Assembly (NCBI RefSeq): GCF_001530125.1
Contig: NZ_LDUG01000007.1
Coordinates: 1-64,000 of the forward strand
Length of the DNA: 64,000 nt
Direction: 5' to 3'
Source of the DNA: Thiobacillus denitrificans
GTDB lineage: Bacteria > Pseudomonadota > Gammaproteobacteria > Burkholderiales > Thiobacillaceae
Numbering within the stretch: the stretch's first letter is position 1; each line of letters begins with the position of its first letter. Of the stretch, positions 17,919 to 27,292 are shown piece after piece. A program made the position numbers and the translations under genes. The notes below the pieces were generated by a model that saw nothing but the letters and a program-made list of their open reading frames with translations, did no database searches and was not told where the DNA came from.

Positions 17919-19022
17919 ATGCGTTTATTGCCCTTGTTTGTGATGCTTAGCCTGGCCACCTCGGGCTGCGGCATGATCGAATCCAAAAAGATCGACTATA
18001 AATCGGCCGGCAAGCTGCCGACACTGGAAATGCCGCCCGACCTCACCGCGCCGGCCGGAGACAACCGTTACGCCATTCCCGATACCCAGGGCAGCGGCAC
18101 CGCCACCCTGTCGACCTACAGCCAGGAACGCCAGACCACGCCGAGCGGCGTGCAAACCCTGCTGCCCGCGCAGGAGAAGGCCCGCATCGAACGCGCCGGC
18201 ACTCAGCGCTGGCTGGTGGTGCAGGCGACGCCGCAGCAGGTATGGCCGGTGATCAAGGATTTCTGGCAGGAGACAGGCTTCATCGTCAATCTGGAATCGC
18301 CCGAAACCGGCGTGATCGAAACCGACTGGGCGGAAAACCGCGCCAACATCCCGCAGGACGTGATTCGCCGCACCATCGGCAGGGTGCTCGACGGCCTGTA
18401 TTCCACCGCCGAGCGCGACAAGTTCCGCACCCGCATCGAAGCAGGCAAGGAAGGCGGCACCGAAATCTACGTCAGCCACCGCGGCATGATGGAAGTCTAC
18501 GACTCCGCGAACCAGGACAGGACAGTGTGGCAGCCGCGTCCGGCCAACCCCGAGCTCGAGGCCGAAATGCTGCGCCGGTTGATGCTGCGCTTCGGCGTCG
18601 AAGAAAGTCGCGCCCAGACCCTGCTGGTCAAACAGCAGACGCCGGAACAGGCGCGCATCCTCAGTGAAGCTGGCACGTCGGTGCTGGAAATGGACGAGAA
18701 TTTCGACCGCGCCTGGCGTCGTGTCGGCCTGGCGCTGGATCGCGTCGGCTTTGCGGTGGAAGACCGCGACCGTTCCAAGGGCGTGTACTTCGTGCGCTAC
18801 ATCGATCCCGGTATCGACAACGACAGCAAGCGCGACGAAGGCCTCCTGTCCAAATTTGCCTTCTGGCGAGGCAAGAAAGAGCAGGCCTCGCCGCAATTGC
18901 AGATCGTGGTGAACGAGGCGGGCGAGAAGAGCCGGGTCAGCGTCACCGGTACGGACGGCAAGCCGGCCGACACCAGTACGCAGACCCGCATCCTCAACCT
19001 GCTGCATCAAGAATTGAAGTAA
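17919..19022 (+). CDS. bamC: outer-membrane assembly lipoprotein BamC
   Basis: This 367-aa lipoprotein of the BAM complex helps insert outer-membrane proteins. The N-terminus MRLLPLFVMLSLATSGCGM ends in a lipobox (TSGC), followed by the unstructured KIDYKSAGKLPTLEMPPDLT segment conserved in BamC (NlpB). Two helix-grip domains follow (RWLVVQATPQQVWPVIKDFW; ENFDRAWRRVGLALDRVGF). I chose ATG 17919 with TTTAGGA before it. The TAA stop originally overlapped the next gene's ATG (TAATG); a MITE-like element now separates them. Confidence 0.93.
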   Translation: MRLLPLFVMLSLATSGCGMIESKKIDYKSAGKLPTLEMPPDLTAPAGDNRYAIPDTQGSGTATLSTYSQERQTTPSGVQTLLPAQEKARIERAGTQRWLVVQATPQQVWPVIKDFWQETGFIVNLESPETGVIETDWAENRANIPQDVIRRTIGRVLDGLYSTAERDKFRTRIEAGKEGGTEIYVSHRGMMEVYDSANQDRTVWQPRPANPELEAEMLRRLMLRFGVEESRAQTLLVKQQTPEQARILSEAGTSVLEMDENFDRAWRRVGLALDRVGFAVEDRDRSKGVYFVRYIDPGIDNDSKRDEGLLSKFAFWRGKKEQASPQLQIVVNEAGEKSRVSVTGTDGKPADTSTQTRILNLLHQELK

Positions 19023-19023
19023 T

Positions 19024-19221
19024 GGACACGTCTAGAAATCGTAGCGAGCGGTCATCAGCCGGGTGCGCCCGGAGCGCAGGAACCGGAGTGTATGTGGGTA
19101 TACATGAGGATTCCGAGCACCGGACGCCCCACAAGGGGACTCCGACTTTCTACGGGCTGAAGCCCGTGAAAGATCGTATGCGCCCGGATCATGATCGCGC
19201 AGTAGATTTATAGACGTGTCC
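19024..19221. mobile_element. 198-bp MITE-like element inserted at the bamC/MBL junction
   Basis: The ends are near-perfect inverted repeats: TGGACACGTCTAGAAATC at 19023-19040 against GATTTATAGACGTGTCCA at 19205-19222, with one mismatch in 18. It is flanked by AT on both sides, fitting a 2-bp target duplication. Removing the element rejoins ...GTAATGCGG..., in which the bamC stop overlaps the next gene's ATG. There is no transposase. The ATG left at 19022 opens a frame of 63 codons running through nearly the whole element to a TAG at 19211-19213, eight bases before the working ATG at 19222. The internal sequence includes palindromic stretches around 19093-19110. Confidence 0.75.
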
Positions 19222-19964
19222 ATGCGGTTTGCCAGTCTCGGCAGCGGCAGCGGCGGTAACGGCCTGGTGATCGAGGCCGGCGCCACCCGGGTGCTGATGG
19301 ATTGCGGCTTTGGCCTGGCCGACAGCCAGGCGCGGCTGGCTCGGCTGGGCTTGCAGGCGTCCGATCTGGCCGGCATTGTGGTGACCCATGAACACAGCGA
19401 CCATATTGGCGGGGTGGGGCGGCTGGCGCGCAAGCACAAGCTGCCGGTATGGCTCACCGCCGGCACCCTGGTGATGGCGCAGGACCTCGACGGCGTGGCG
19501 GTGCAGGTGATCGACAGCCATGCGGCGTTTGCGGTGGACGGTCTGGAAATCCAGCCGTTTCCGGTGCCGCACGATGCGCGCGAGCCGGTGCAGTACGTGT
19601 TTGGCGACGGCAACCGGCGCCTCGGCGTGTTGACCGATACCGGCAGCGATACCCTGCATATCGAGGCCATGCTGGCCGGCGTTGACGCGCTGGTGCTGGA
19701 ATGCAACCACGACGCGGCGATGCTGGAAAACGGGCCGTATCCGGCCAGCCTCAAGCGGCGTGTGGGGGGGCGTTTCGGCCATCTGGAAAACGGCCAGTCT
19801 GCGGCCTTGCTGGACAAGCTGAAGCACGACAAACTGCAATGCGTGATGGCAGCGCATGTTTCACACAAGAACAATACGGCCGCCCTGGCGCAACGCGCGC
19901 TGGCCCGCGTGCTGAACTGTGCGGACGACGATGTGCGCGTGGCCTGCCAGACGGCAGGGTTTAA

Positions 19965-19980
<16 letters not shown>
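19222..19980 (+). CDS. metallo-beta-lactamase-fold hydrolase, YycJ/WalJ-like
   Basis: This protein of about 252 aa starts MRFASLGSGSGGNGLVIEAG, the opening typical of the YycJ/WalJ subfamily. The zinc ligands lie in THEHSDHIGG (HxHxDH), with further ligands at TDTGSDT and, near the C-terminus, AAHVSHKNNT. Family members are exonuclease-like or cell-wall-linked hydrolases; the substrate is not certain. A GTG at 19216, inside the inverted repeat of the adjoining element, is an alternative start. The 3' end overlaps the helicase gene by 16 bases. Confidence 0.85.
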
Positions 19981-21376
<1,396 letters not shown>

Positions 21377-21380
<4 letters not shown>

Positions 21381-21715
21381 GCTGGGAAATCCTCCTGCTG
21401 GGGATGTTCGGCGCCGTCGGCTGGTACTGGTACGCCGGCATGCAGGTGCGCGAACAGGCCGTCGCGGTCGGCCGCCGTGCCTGCACCGACGCCGGTCTGC
21501 AGTTCCTCGACGACAGCGTGGCCTTGAGCAGAACCCGCTTTGCGCGCAACGGCAGCGGCCAGCTGCAGTTCCTGCGCGATTACCGCTTCGAGTTTTCTGA
21601 CACGGGCGACAACCGCCGTCCCGGCGTCATCCGCATGCTCGGCAACCGGGTCGAATGGGTCAGCCTCGATGGCGAGTGGCAGCCAGGCAGGGCCGCCAGC
21701 GTCACCCGCCTCTGA
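21377..21715 (+). CDS. DUF3301 family protein
   Basis: This 112-aa protein has one N-terminal membrane helix (WEILLLGMFGAVGWYWY), then a small domain with RRACTDAGLQFLDDSVALSR and QFLRDYRFEFSDTGDNRRPGVIRMLGNRVEWV. This is the pattern of the DUF3301 family, whose function is unknown. The GTG start overlaps the stop of the helicase gene, so it is translationally coupled to it. The gene ends at a hairpin facing the convergent reductase gene. Confidence 0.82.
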
Positions 21716-21741
21716 AGGCTACCGCGTGTAGCGGTCGCCTT
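21715..21741. terminator. hairpin between convergent genes
   Basis: AAGGC-T-ACCGC, loop GTGTA, GCGGT-C-GCCTT forms a stem of ten pairs with one mismatch. It begins at the stop of the DUF3301 gene and precedes the end of the convergent reductase gene. There is no T-run on either strand, so termination is plausible but not certain. Confidence 0.4.
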
Positions 21742-21756
21742 GAACGTCGAATAGCC

Positions 21757-22461
21757 CTACCACCACTTCTCGAAAATAATGCGGTTCATCGGCACCCCGA
21801 GGTCATGCAGCAGGGTGCTCATATCCTCGACCATGCCCTTGGGGCCGCACAGGTAATACAGCGTGTCGTCCGGCACGTCGAGTGCGTGCAGCTTGACTGG
21901 GTCGATGCGGCCGGTGAGACCGTGCCAGCCGGCGTCGGCTTGGGTCACGGTGATGCTCACGTGCAGGTTGTCGTGGTTGCGGGCGGCCGCGTCGAGTTCA
22001 TCGCGAAACAGGATTTCACGGCTGTCCGATACGCTGTAGACCAGATGCGCCTGCGTCGGCAACCGGGCATCGCGCACGTGACGGAAGATGGACAGCAGCG
22101 GGGTAATGCCGACCCCGCCGCCGATCAGCACCACGTTGTCGCTCATTTCCGGCAGGTAGACGAACGGCCCCTGGCCCTGCGAGATGCGAATGACGTCACC
22201 TACCCGTGCCTGTTCGTGCATCCAGCGCGCCACTGGATGGTGCGCGCTTGCCTTGATCGCCAGTTCGATTTCGCCCTGATGGATGGGCGAGGTGGTGATG
22301 GAATAGCCGGCGGTGTGCGTCACACCATCGACCTCGATGCTGAGGTCCACCCATTGCCCCGGTAGAAAGCGGAAAGCGGGATCGGGGATGGCAAGGCGCA
22401 GGGCGTGAATGCTGGGCGTGGCAGGGGTGATTGCAGCAATCTGCGCGTCAAAGATGTGCAA
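21757..22461 (-). CDS. FAD-binding oxidoreductase, ferredoxin-NADP reductase type
   Basis: This 234-aa flavoprotein has an FAD-binding barrel (FLPGQWVDLSI, then AGYSITTSPIHQGEIELAIK with the RxYS-like motif as GYSI) and an NAD(P)-binding domain (LIGGGVGITPLLSIFRHV, YLCGPKGMVEDM). It ends EKWW and has no [2Fe-2S] domain. Such reductases pass electrons between NAD(P)H and a separate carrier. The partner is unknown. The gene follows msrB on the same strand after 3 bp, so they form an operon and the reductase might serve a repair or redox path; that link is inference. Confidence 0.82.
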   Translation of the reverse strand: MHIFDAQIAAITPATPSIHALRLAIPDPAFRFLPGQWVDLSIEVDGVTHTAGYSITTSPIHQGEIELAIKASAHHPVARWMHEQARVGDVIRISQGQGPFVYLPEMSDNVVLIGGGVGITPLLSIFRHVRDARLPTQAHLVYSVSDSREILFRDELDAAARNHDNLHVSITVTQADAGWHGLTGRIDPVKLHALDVPDDTLYYLCGPKGMVEDMSTLLHDLGVPMNRIIFEKWW

Positions 22462-22464
22462 AGC

Positions 22465-22866
22465 TCAGTCCTGTTTCTTCTGGAAAGCGAGCGAGGCCGA
22501 GTTGATGCAGTAGCGCATGCCGGTGGGGGCAGGGCCGTCAGGGAAGACATGGCCCAGATGCGAACCGCAGCGGCGACACAGCGCCTCGACGCGCGCCATG
22601 CCATGGCTGGTGTCGTGCTTTTCCGCTACCGCATCGGCATTCAGCGCCTGATAAAAGCTTGGCCAGCCGGTGCCGGAATCGAACTTGGCAGCGGATGGAA
22701 ACAGCGGCTCGCCGCAGGCCGCGCAGCGATATTCGCCGGCCTCGTGGTGGTCCCAGTATTCCCCGGTGAACGCCTGTTCGGTACCGTGCTCGCGCAGGAT
22801 GCGGTATTGCTCGGGGGACAGTTCGGCGCGCCATTCGGCGTCGGTTCTGGTTTTGTCTGCAGTCAT
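22465..22866 (-). CDS. msrB: peptide-methionine (R)-S-oxide reductase
   Basis: This 133-aa MsrB repairs oxidised methionine. The zinc-binding CxxC pairs are CAACG and CRRCG; the SelR core [23 protein letters not shown] and the catalytic cysteine in [10 protein letters not shown] are all present. The length is normal for a cytoplasmic MsrB; there is no signal peptide. It is the first gene of a two-gene operon with the flavin reductase and lies divergent from the rubrerythrin gene, so both sides of the promoter region serve oxidative-stress genes. Confidence 0.96.
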   Translation of the reverse strand: MTADKTRTDAEWRAELSPEQYRILREHGTEQAFTGEYWDHHEAGEYRCAACGEPLFPSAAKFDSGTGWPSFYQALNADAVAEKHDTSHGMARVEALCRRCGSHLGHVFPDGPAPTGMRYCINSASLAFQKKQD

Positions 22867-22956
22867 GATGATATCTCCTGATACGCCGAAGTTTACCCGT
22901 TGCCGGTCGCGGCTGGCCCAATTGCCCCTGTGTCACAAGGGTTGTCCGCGACACGG

Positions 22957-23012
22957 TTGACAGCGTCATCGAAGCAGGTTTATTCTTCGTTCAGGTATTA
23001 GACTTAGTCTAA
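22957..23012 (+). promoter_or_regulatory. promoter with palindromic operator before rubrerythrin
   Basis: TTGACA at 22957-22962 and TATTCT at 22981-22986 are spaced by 18 bp. The perfect 15-bp palindrome TTAGACTTAGTCTAA at 22998-23012 would overlap the start site, a repressor-like position. The regulator is unknown; a Fur/PerR or Rrf2-type protein would fit a rubrerythrin gene. A related 15-mer, TTAGAATGAGTCTAA, lies at 41657-41671 before ftsH. Confidence 0.5.
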
Positions 23013-23126
23013 AAACCGTATTTCATCCACTGGGATGCCTGCTATAAACAAATAGTTGGGCAAGTTGGACAGGGATGGATTATCAGTGCTGCAAAGCATA
23101 TCTATGTCAATCAAGGAGATCAGGTT

Positions 23127-23546
23127 ATGCAACTCAAGGGCTCGAAAACCGAAGACCATCTGAAAGCCGCCTTCGCCGGCGAATCGCAGGCCAACCGCCG
23201 TTACCTTTACTTCGCAGCAAAGGCTGACGTGGAAGGCTACAACGACGTTGCCTCCGTGTTCCGTTCCACCGCCGAAGGTGAAACCGGCCACGCGCACGGC
23301 CACCTGGAATACCTGGAAAAGTGCGGCGACCCCGCCACCGGCATGCCTTTTGGCCCCACCGCCGACAACCTGAAAACTGCGGTTGCGGGCGAAACCCACG
23401 AGTACACCGACATGTATCCCGGCATGGCCAAGGATGCACGTAGCGAAGGTTTCGACGAAATCGCCGACTGGTTCGAGACGCTGGCCAAGGCCGAGCGTTC
23501 GCACGCCAACAAGTTCCAGAAGACGCTGGACACCCTGGGCGCGTAA
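23127..23546 (+). CDS. rubrerythrin (diiron domain only)
   Basis: This 139-aa ferritin-like protein has two helix pairs carrying the diiron ligands: HLKAAFAGESQANRRYLYF, ExxH in EGETGHAHGHLEY, AGETHEYTDMYPGMA and a second ExxH in AERSHANKF. It lacks the C-terminal rubredoxin domain of classical rubrerythrins, so it needs an external electron donor. Rubrerythrins reduce hydrogen peroxide. It is followed by a strong terminator, then by an Fe-S oxidoreductase and a DUF3501 gene in the same direction, a grouping I recall from other proteobacteria. A palindromic operator precedes it. Confidence 0.93.
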   Translation: MQLKGSKTEDHLKAAFAGESQANRRYLYFAAKADVEGYNDVASVFRSTAEGETGHAHGHLEYLEKCGDPATGMPFGPTADNLKTAVAGETHEYTDMYPGMAKDARSEGFDEIADWFETLAKAERSHANKFQKTLDTLGA

Positions 23547-23558
23547 TCCTGCCCAGGT

Positions 23559-23588
23559 AAAAAGCGGGTCGGGTTCGACCCGCTTTTT
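23559..23588 (+). terminator. strong intrinsic terminator after rubrerythrin
   Basis: AAAAAGCGGGTCG-GGTT-CGACCCGCTTTTT is a perfect 13-bp stem with a T-run, 12 bases after the stop codon. It would end most transcripts before the Fe-S oxidoreductase gene, leaving read-through or a separate promoter for the latter. Confidence 0.9.
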
Positions 23589-23600
23589 CTGCTGCAAAGA

Positions 23601-23755
23601 CCTCTCACCACAGAGGCACAGAGGCACAGAGGCACAGAGAAAAATCAAAAGGGGCTTCTATTCGCGTCCTGTCCGGTGGATAAACCACAGGCAAACGCAT
23701 AACCCATTGTTTATCGATTTTCTCTGTGTCTCTGTGCCTCTGTGGTGAAAGATTT
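23601..23755. repeat. CACAGAG inverted-repeat element, copy A
   Basis: The left arm at about 23605-23647 reads ACCACAGAGGCACAGAGGCA with further CACAGAGG units; the right arm at about 23716-23754 reads TTTTCTCTGTGTCTCTGTGC then CTCTGTGGTGAAAG. The arms are inverted copies around a 70-bp centre. Within the left arm the 9-base unit GGCACAGAG repeats in tandem three times. It ends about 35 bp before the Fe-S oxidoreductase start. A second copy lies at 25117-25222. Confidence 0.7.
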
Positions 23756-23789
23756 AAAACCATTCCCTACGCATCCCAATGGAGTTCGC

Positions 23790-25112
23790 ATGAGCGAAGG
23801 CAACCTCGAAGCCCCCACCCGCCACCCGCTCGACTGGAAAAACCCGGATTTCTACAACGAAGAGAAGCTCAACCATGAGCTCGAGCGTGTTTTCGATGCC
23901 TGCCACGGCTGCCGCCGCTGCGTGTCGTTGTGCACCGCGTTTCCGACGCTGTTCGATCTGGTGGACGAATCCTCGACGATGGAAGTGGACGGTGTCGCCA
24001 AGGCCGACTACGCGAAGGTGGTGGACGAGTGCTACCTGTGCGATCTCTGTTACATGACCAAATGCCCCTACGTGCCGCCGCACCCGTGGAACATCGATTT
24101 TCCGCACGTCATGCTGCGTGCCAAGGCGATCAAGTTCAAGAAGGGCGGCACCACGTTCCGCGACAAGCTGTTGTCCAGCACCGATGCGATGGGCAAGCTC
24201 GCCTCGATTCCGGTGGTGGTGCAGGCGGTGAACGCCAGCCTGAAGAGCAAGCCGATCCGCAAGCTGGTCGACAGCGTGCTGCACATCCACGCCGACCGCA
24301 AGTTGCCCGAATACGACAGCGCAAAATTCCGCTCCACCGCCAAGCCGCGCGGCGATTTCGCGGTGAAGGCCGGCGATAAAACGCCGGGCAAGGTGGCGAT
24401 CTATGCCACCTGCTACGTCAACTACAACGAGCCCGGCATTGGCCACGACTTGCTGAAACTGCTGGCGCACAACGAAATCCCCGCTGTGCTGGTGGAGAAG
24501 GAGGCCTGCTGCGGCATGCCCAAGCTGGAACTGGGCGACCTCGACGCGGTGGAAAAGCTGATGGAGATCAACATCCCACATCTGGCGAAGCTCGCGCGCG
24601 AAGGCTACGCGATCCTCACCGCAGTGCCTTCGTGCACGCTGATGTACAAACAAGAGCTGCCGCTGATGTTCCCGCACGATTCCGACGTGCAGGCGGTGAA
24701 GGAGGCGATGTGGGACCCGTTCGAATACCTCATGGCGCGCAACGTCGACGGCCTCTTGAAGACCGATTTCAATCACCCACTCGGCAAGGTGGCCTATCAC
24801 GTCCCCTGTCACCAACGGGTGCAGAACATCGGCAACAAGACGCGTGACGCGCTGCAGCTGGCCGGCGCCAAAGTGACGATGGTCGAGCGCTGCTCGGGCC
24901 ACGACGGCACCTGGGGCGTTAAGCGCGAATACTTCGACAAGTCGATGAAGATCGGCAAGCCAGTGTTCCGCCAGATGGCAGAGCCGCAACCGGATTACGT
25001 GAGTTCCGACTGCGCGATTGCCGCGCGTCACATCCTGCAGGGCATGGGCGAGTCCACCGCGCAGAAACAGCATCCGATCACGCTGCTGCGCATCGCCTAT
25101 GGTCTTGAGTAA
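23790..25112 (+). CDS. Fe-S oxidoreductase, GlpC/HdrD-like, rubrerythrin-linked
   Basis: This 440-aa protein has two ferredoxin-type cluster motifs near the start, ACHGCRRCVSLCTAFP and CYLCDLCYMTKCPYVPP, each binding a [4Fe-4S] cluster. Two CCG-type domains follow (YATCYVNYNEPG with EKEACCGMPKLELG; YHVPCHQRVQNIG with VERCSGHDGTWG). This is the plan of GlpC and the heterodisulfide reductase subunit HdrD. It may hand electrons to the neighbouring rubrerythrin; that is inference from context. ATG 23790 has GGAG six bases upstream, and the longer frame would run into the repeat element. Copies of the repeat flank the gene on both sides. Confidence 0.88.
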   Translation: MSEGNLEAPTRHPLDWKNPDFYNEEKLNHELERVFDACHGCRRCVSLCTAFPTLFDLVDESSTMEVDGVAKADYAKVVDECYLCDLCYMTKCPYVPPHPWNIDFPHVMLRAKAIKFKKGGTTFRDKLLSSTDAMGKLASIPVVVQAVNASLKSKPIRKLVDSVLHIHADRKLPEYDSAKFRSTAKPRGDFAVKAGDKTPGKVAIYATCYVNYNEPGIGHDLLKLLAHNEIPAVLVEKEACCGMPKLELGDLDAVEKLMEINIPHLAKLAREGYAILTAVPSCTLMYKQELPLMFPHDSDVQAVKEAMWDPFEYLMARNVDGLLKTDFNHPLGKVAYHVPCHQRVQNIGNKTRDALQLAGAKVTMVERCSGHDGTWGVKREYFDKSMKIGKPVFRQMAEPQPDYVSSDCAIAARHILQGMGESTAQKQHPITLLRIAYGLE

Positions 25113-25116
25113 ACCT

Positions 25117-25222
25117 GTTGAACCACAGAGGCACAGAGACACAGAGGAAAAACAGGATATCGCGACAGGCAGCGCGATATCTTTCTGGGTTTCTCTGTGT
25201 CTCTGTGGTGAAGGGTTTTAAA
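25117..25222. repeat. CACAGAG inverted-repeat element, copy B
   Basis: A left arm at about 25121-25151 (ACCACAGAGGCACAGAGACA) and a right arm at about 25189-25214 (TTTCTCTGTGTCTCTGTGGT) are inverted around about 40 bp, which itself contains GATATCGCG...CGCGATATC. It lies between the Fe-S oxidoreductase and DUF3501 genes and is shorter than copy A at 23601-23755. Confidence 0.7.
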
Positions 25223-25250
25223 TCAACCGACATTGAGTAAGGAGCAAAAC

Positions 25251-25835
25251 ATGCCGCACATTACCCGTGACAGCCTGATGAGCCTGGAAGGCTACGCCAA
25301 GGTCCGCCCCGAAATGCGCGCCGAAGTCATGGCGCACAAGAAGAACCGCATGGTCGAGTTGGGCGACCACGTCACGCTGATTTTCGAAGACGAAAAGACC
25401 ATGCGCTACCAGATCCAGGAAATGCTGCGCGCCGAGCGCACCTTCGAGGAAGCCGGTATCCAGGACGAGCTCGACGCCTACAACCCGCTGGTTCCGGACG
25501 GCAGCAACTGGAAAGCGACCATGATGATCCAGTATTCCGACCCGGACGCGCGCAAGGTCGCGCTGGCGAAGCTGAAGGGCATCGAGGAACGCGTGTGGGT
25601 GCAGGTGGCCGACCAGGCGAAGGTTTATGCGATCGCCGACGAGGATATGGCGCGTGAGAACGAGGAGAAAACCTCGGCAGTGCATTTTCTGCGTTTCGAG
25701 CTCGATGCCACCTCGGTCGCGGCCGCCAAGGCCGGCAGCCCGATCCGCATGGGCATCGATCACGAAGCCTACAAGGTGGAGCCGATCGCGCTGGCGGAGA
25801 ACACCCGTTCAGCACTGGTGCTCGATTTGTCCTAA
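25251..25835 (+). CDS. DUF3501 family protein
   Basis: This 194-aa soluble protein has no signal peptide, no membrane helix and no cysteine. The segments NRMVELGDHVTLIFEDEKTM, QEMLRAERTFEEAGIQDELD and YNPLVPDGSNWKATMMIQY fit the DUF3501 family as I know it, whose function is not established. It is the third gene after rubrerythrin and the Fe-S oxidoreductase. The start MPHITRD has AAGGAG about 7 bases upstream; the longer frame adds six residues. With no cofactor ligands visible it is more likely a partner or chaperone than an electron carrier, but that is inference. Confidence 0.8.
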   Translation: MPHITRDSLMSLEGYAKVRPEMRAEVMAHKKNRMVELGDHVTLIFEDEKTMRYQIQEMLRAERTFEEAGIQDELDAYNPLVPDGSNWKATMMIQYSDPDARKVALAKLKGIEERVWVQVADQAKVYAIADEDMARENEEKTSAVHFLRFELDATSVAAAKAGSPIRMGIDHEAYKVEPIALAENTRSALVLDLS

Positions 25836-25894
25836 ATCTAAGTTCAGGCGGTTGAAACACAACAAGGTGCCGCCTGCTCTTTGGGGAGGATGGG

Positions 25895-27106
25895 ATGCTG
25901 GATAAATTGTTGGTTCATCAGGTGCGGCGACGGGTGGAGGCCTCGGGGCTGCCGTTCATCGTCGAATTGTGGAACGGCGAACTGGTGGGCAATGCTGCCG
26001 ATGCCGCCGTGCGGGTGCGGCTGCATGAGGCGGCCAGCCTGAAGGCCATGGCCGACCCCAGCCTGGGTTCACTGGCACGCGCCTATGTTGAAGGGGATCT
26101 TGATCTCATAGGCAATGTCCGCGACATCCTCGCGCTCGGCGACCGCCTGTGCAATGCCGGAGATCTCAAGCCGAAAACCGGCTCGGACGGCTGGAAATGG
26201 TGGCGCCATACGCGCACCAAGGACCGCAGGAACATCCAGTATCACTACGACGTTTCCAACGATTTTTACGGCCTGTGGCTGGATGCGCGGCGGGTGTACT
26301 CGTGTGCCTATTTCAAGACCCCGGACATGAGCCTGGAAGCCGCGCAGGAAGCCAAGCTCGACCACATCTGCCGTAAGCTCGACCTCAAGCCCGACGAGCA
26401 GTTTCTCGACATCGGCTGCGGCTGGGGCGGGCTGCTCCTGCATGCGGCGGAGCGCTACGGCGTGCACGCGGTCGGCATCACCCTGTCGGATGATCAGCAT
26501 GCACATGTCAGCCAGCAAATCGAAGCGCGCGGCCTGACCGGCCGGGTCGAGGTGCGCAGGATGGACTACCGCGACGTCCCCGAGAACGGCGGCTACGACA
26601 AGATCGCCAGCGTCGGCATGTTCGAGCACGTCGGCCGCGCGAACCTCGCTGCCTATTTCGTCAAGATCAACGCGCTGCTGAAGCCGGGCGGGCTGGTGCT
26701 GAACCACGGCATCACCACGGCCGAACCCGAGGCCAATGGGCTGGGCAGCGGCATATCCGAATTCATCGAAGACTATGTGTTCCCGGGGGGCGAACTGGTG
26801 CACGCCTCCGACGTGCTGCGCGCCGCCGCGGGCAGCGGTCTCGAATGCCTCGATGCCGAAAACCTGCGCCCGCATTACGGCAAGACGCTGTGGCACTGGG
26901 TCACGCGCCTGGAGCAACACGCCGACGAGGCGCGCCATCTGATCGGCGAGCAGAAATACCGCATCTGGCGCATCTACATGGCGGGCTCCGCCTATGCCTT
27001 CGACCACGGTTGGATGGAGTTGTGGCAGGTGTTGGCGGGCAAGGCCGTGGACGGCAACCAGCCAAACTATCCATTCAAACGGGACTTCATCTATCGCGGC
27101 GAATGA
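25895..27106 (+). CDS. cfa: cyclopropane-fatty-acid synthase family methyltransferase
   Basis: This 403-aa S-adenosylmethionine-dependent enzyme acts on unsaturated acyl chains of phospholipids. The AdoMet-binding motif FLDIGCGWGGLLLHAAERYG is followed by GITLSDDQHAH, YDKIASVGMFEHVG and the C-terminal LEQHADEARHLIGEQKYRIWRIYMAGSAYAF. The N-terminal lipid-contact domain is present (LGSLARAYVEGDLDL). Family members make cyclopropane or other branched fatty acids; which product cannot be told. It has GGGGAGGA before the ATG and starts 59 bp after the DUF3501 gene, so it may belong to the same stress-related unit. Confidence 0.88.
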   Translation: MLDKLLVHQVRRRVEASGLPFIVELWNGELVGNAADAAVRVRLHEAASLKAMADPSLGSLARAYVEGDLDLIGNVRDILALGDRLCNAGDLKPKTGSDGWKWWRHTRTKDRRNIQYHYDVSNDFYGLWLDARRVYSCAYFKTPDMSLEAAQEAKLDHICRKLDLKPDEQFLDIGCGWGGLLLHAAERYGVHAVGITLSDDQHAHVSQQIEARGLTGRVEVRRMDYRDVPENGGYDKIASVGMFEHVGRANLAAYFVKINALLKPGGLVLNHGITTAEPEANGLGSGISEFIEDYVFPGGELVHASDVLRAAAGSGLECLDAENLRPHYGKTLWHWVTRLEQHADEARHLIGEQKYRIWRIYMAGSAYAFDHGWMELWQVLAGKAVDGNQPNYPFKRDFIYRGE

Positions 27107-27292
27107 GTTGCGTGGTGGCTGGGCAGCAATCCAGCGGGCCAGAGCCGATTGTTTGCGGATAGTCGCGTCCGGCCATGAAGTCTGGCCATTTTAAAGCGCC
27201 CCATCGACTTGCTGCGGCACCGCAACCGTGACACCCGGCCAGTCTCCCGTTGAAACTGGATTTGGGTGTAGTTTGTCCCCGAGTGAATTTTG

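Noticed and set aside
23601-23650. Possible CRISPR-like tandem repeats (CACAGAGG units)
   Set aside because: Units are only nine bases with no spacers and form one arm of an inverted repeat; no cas genes are present.
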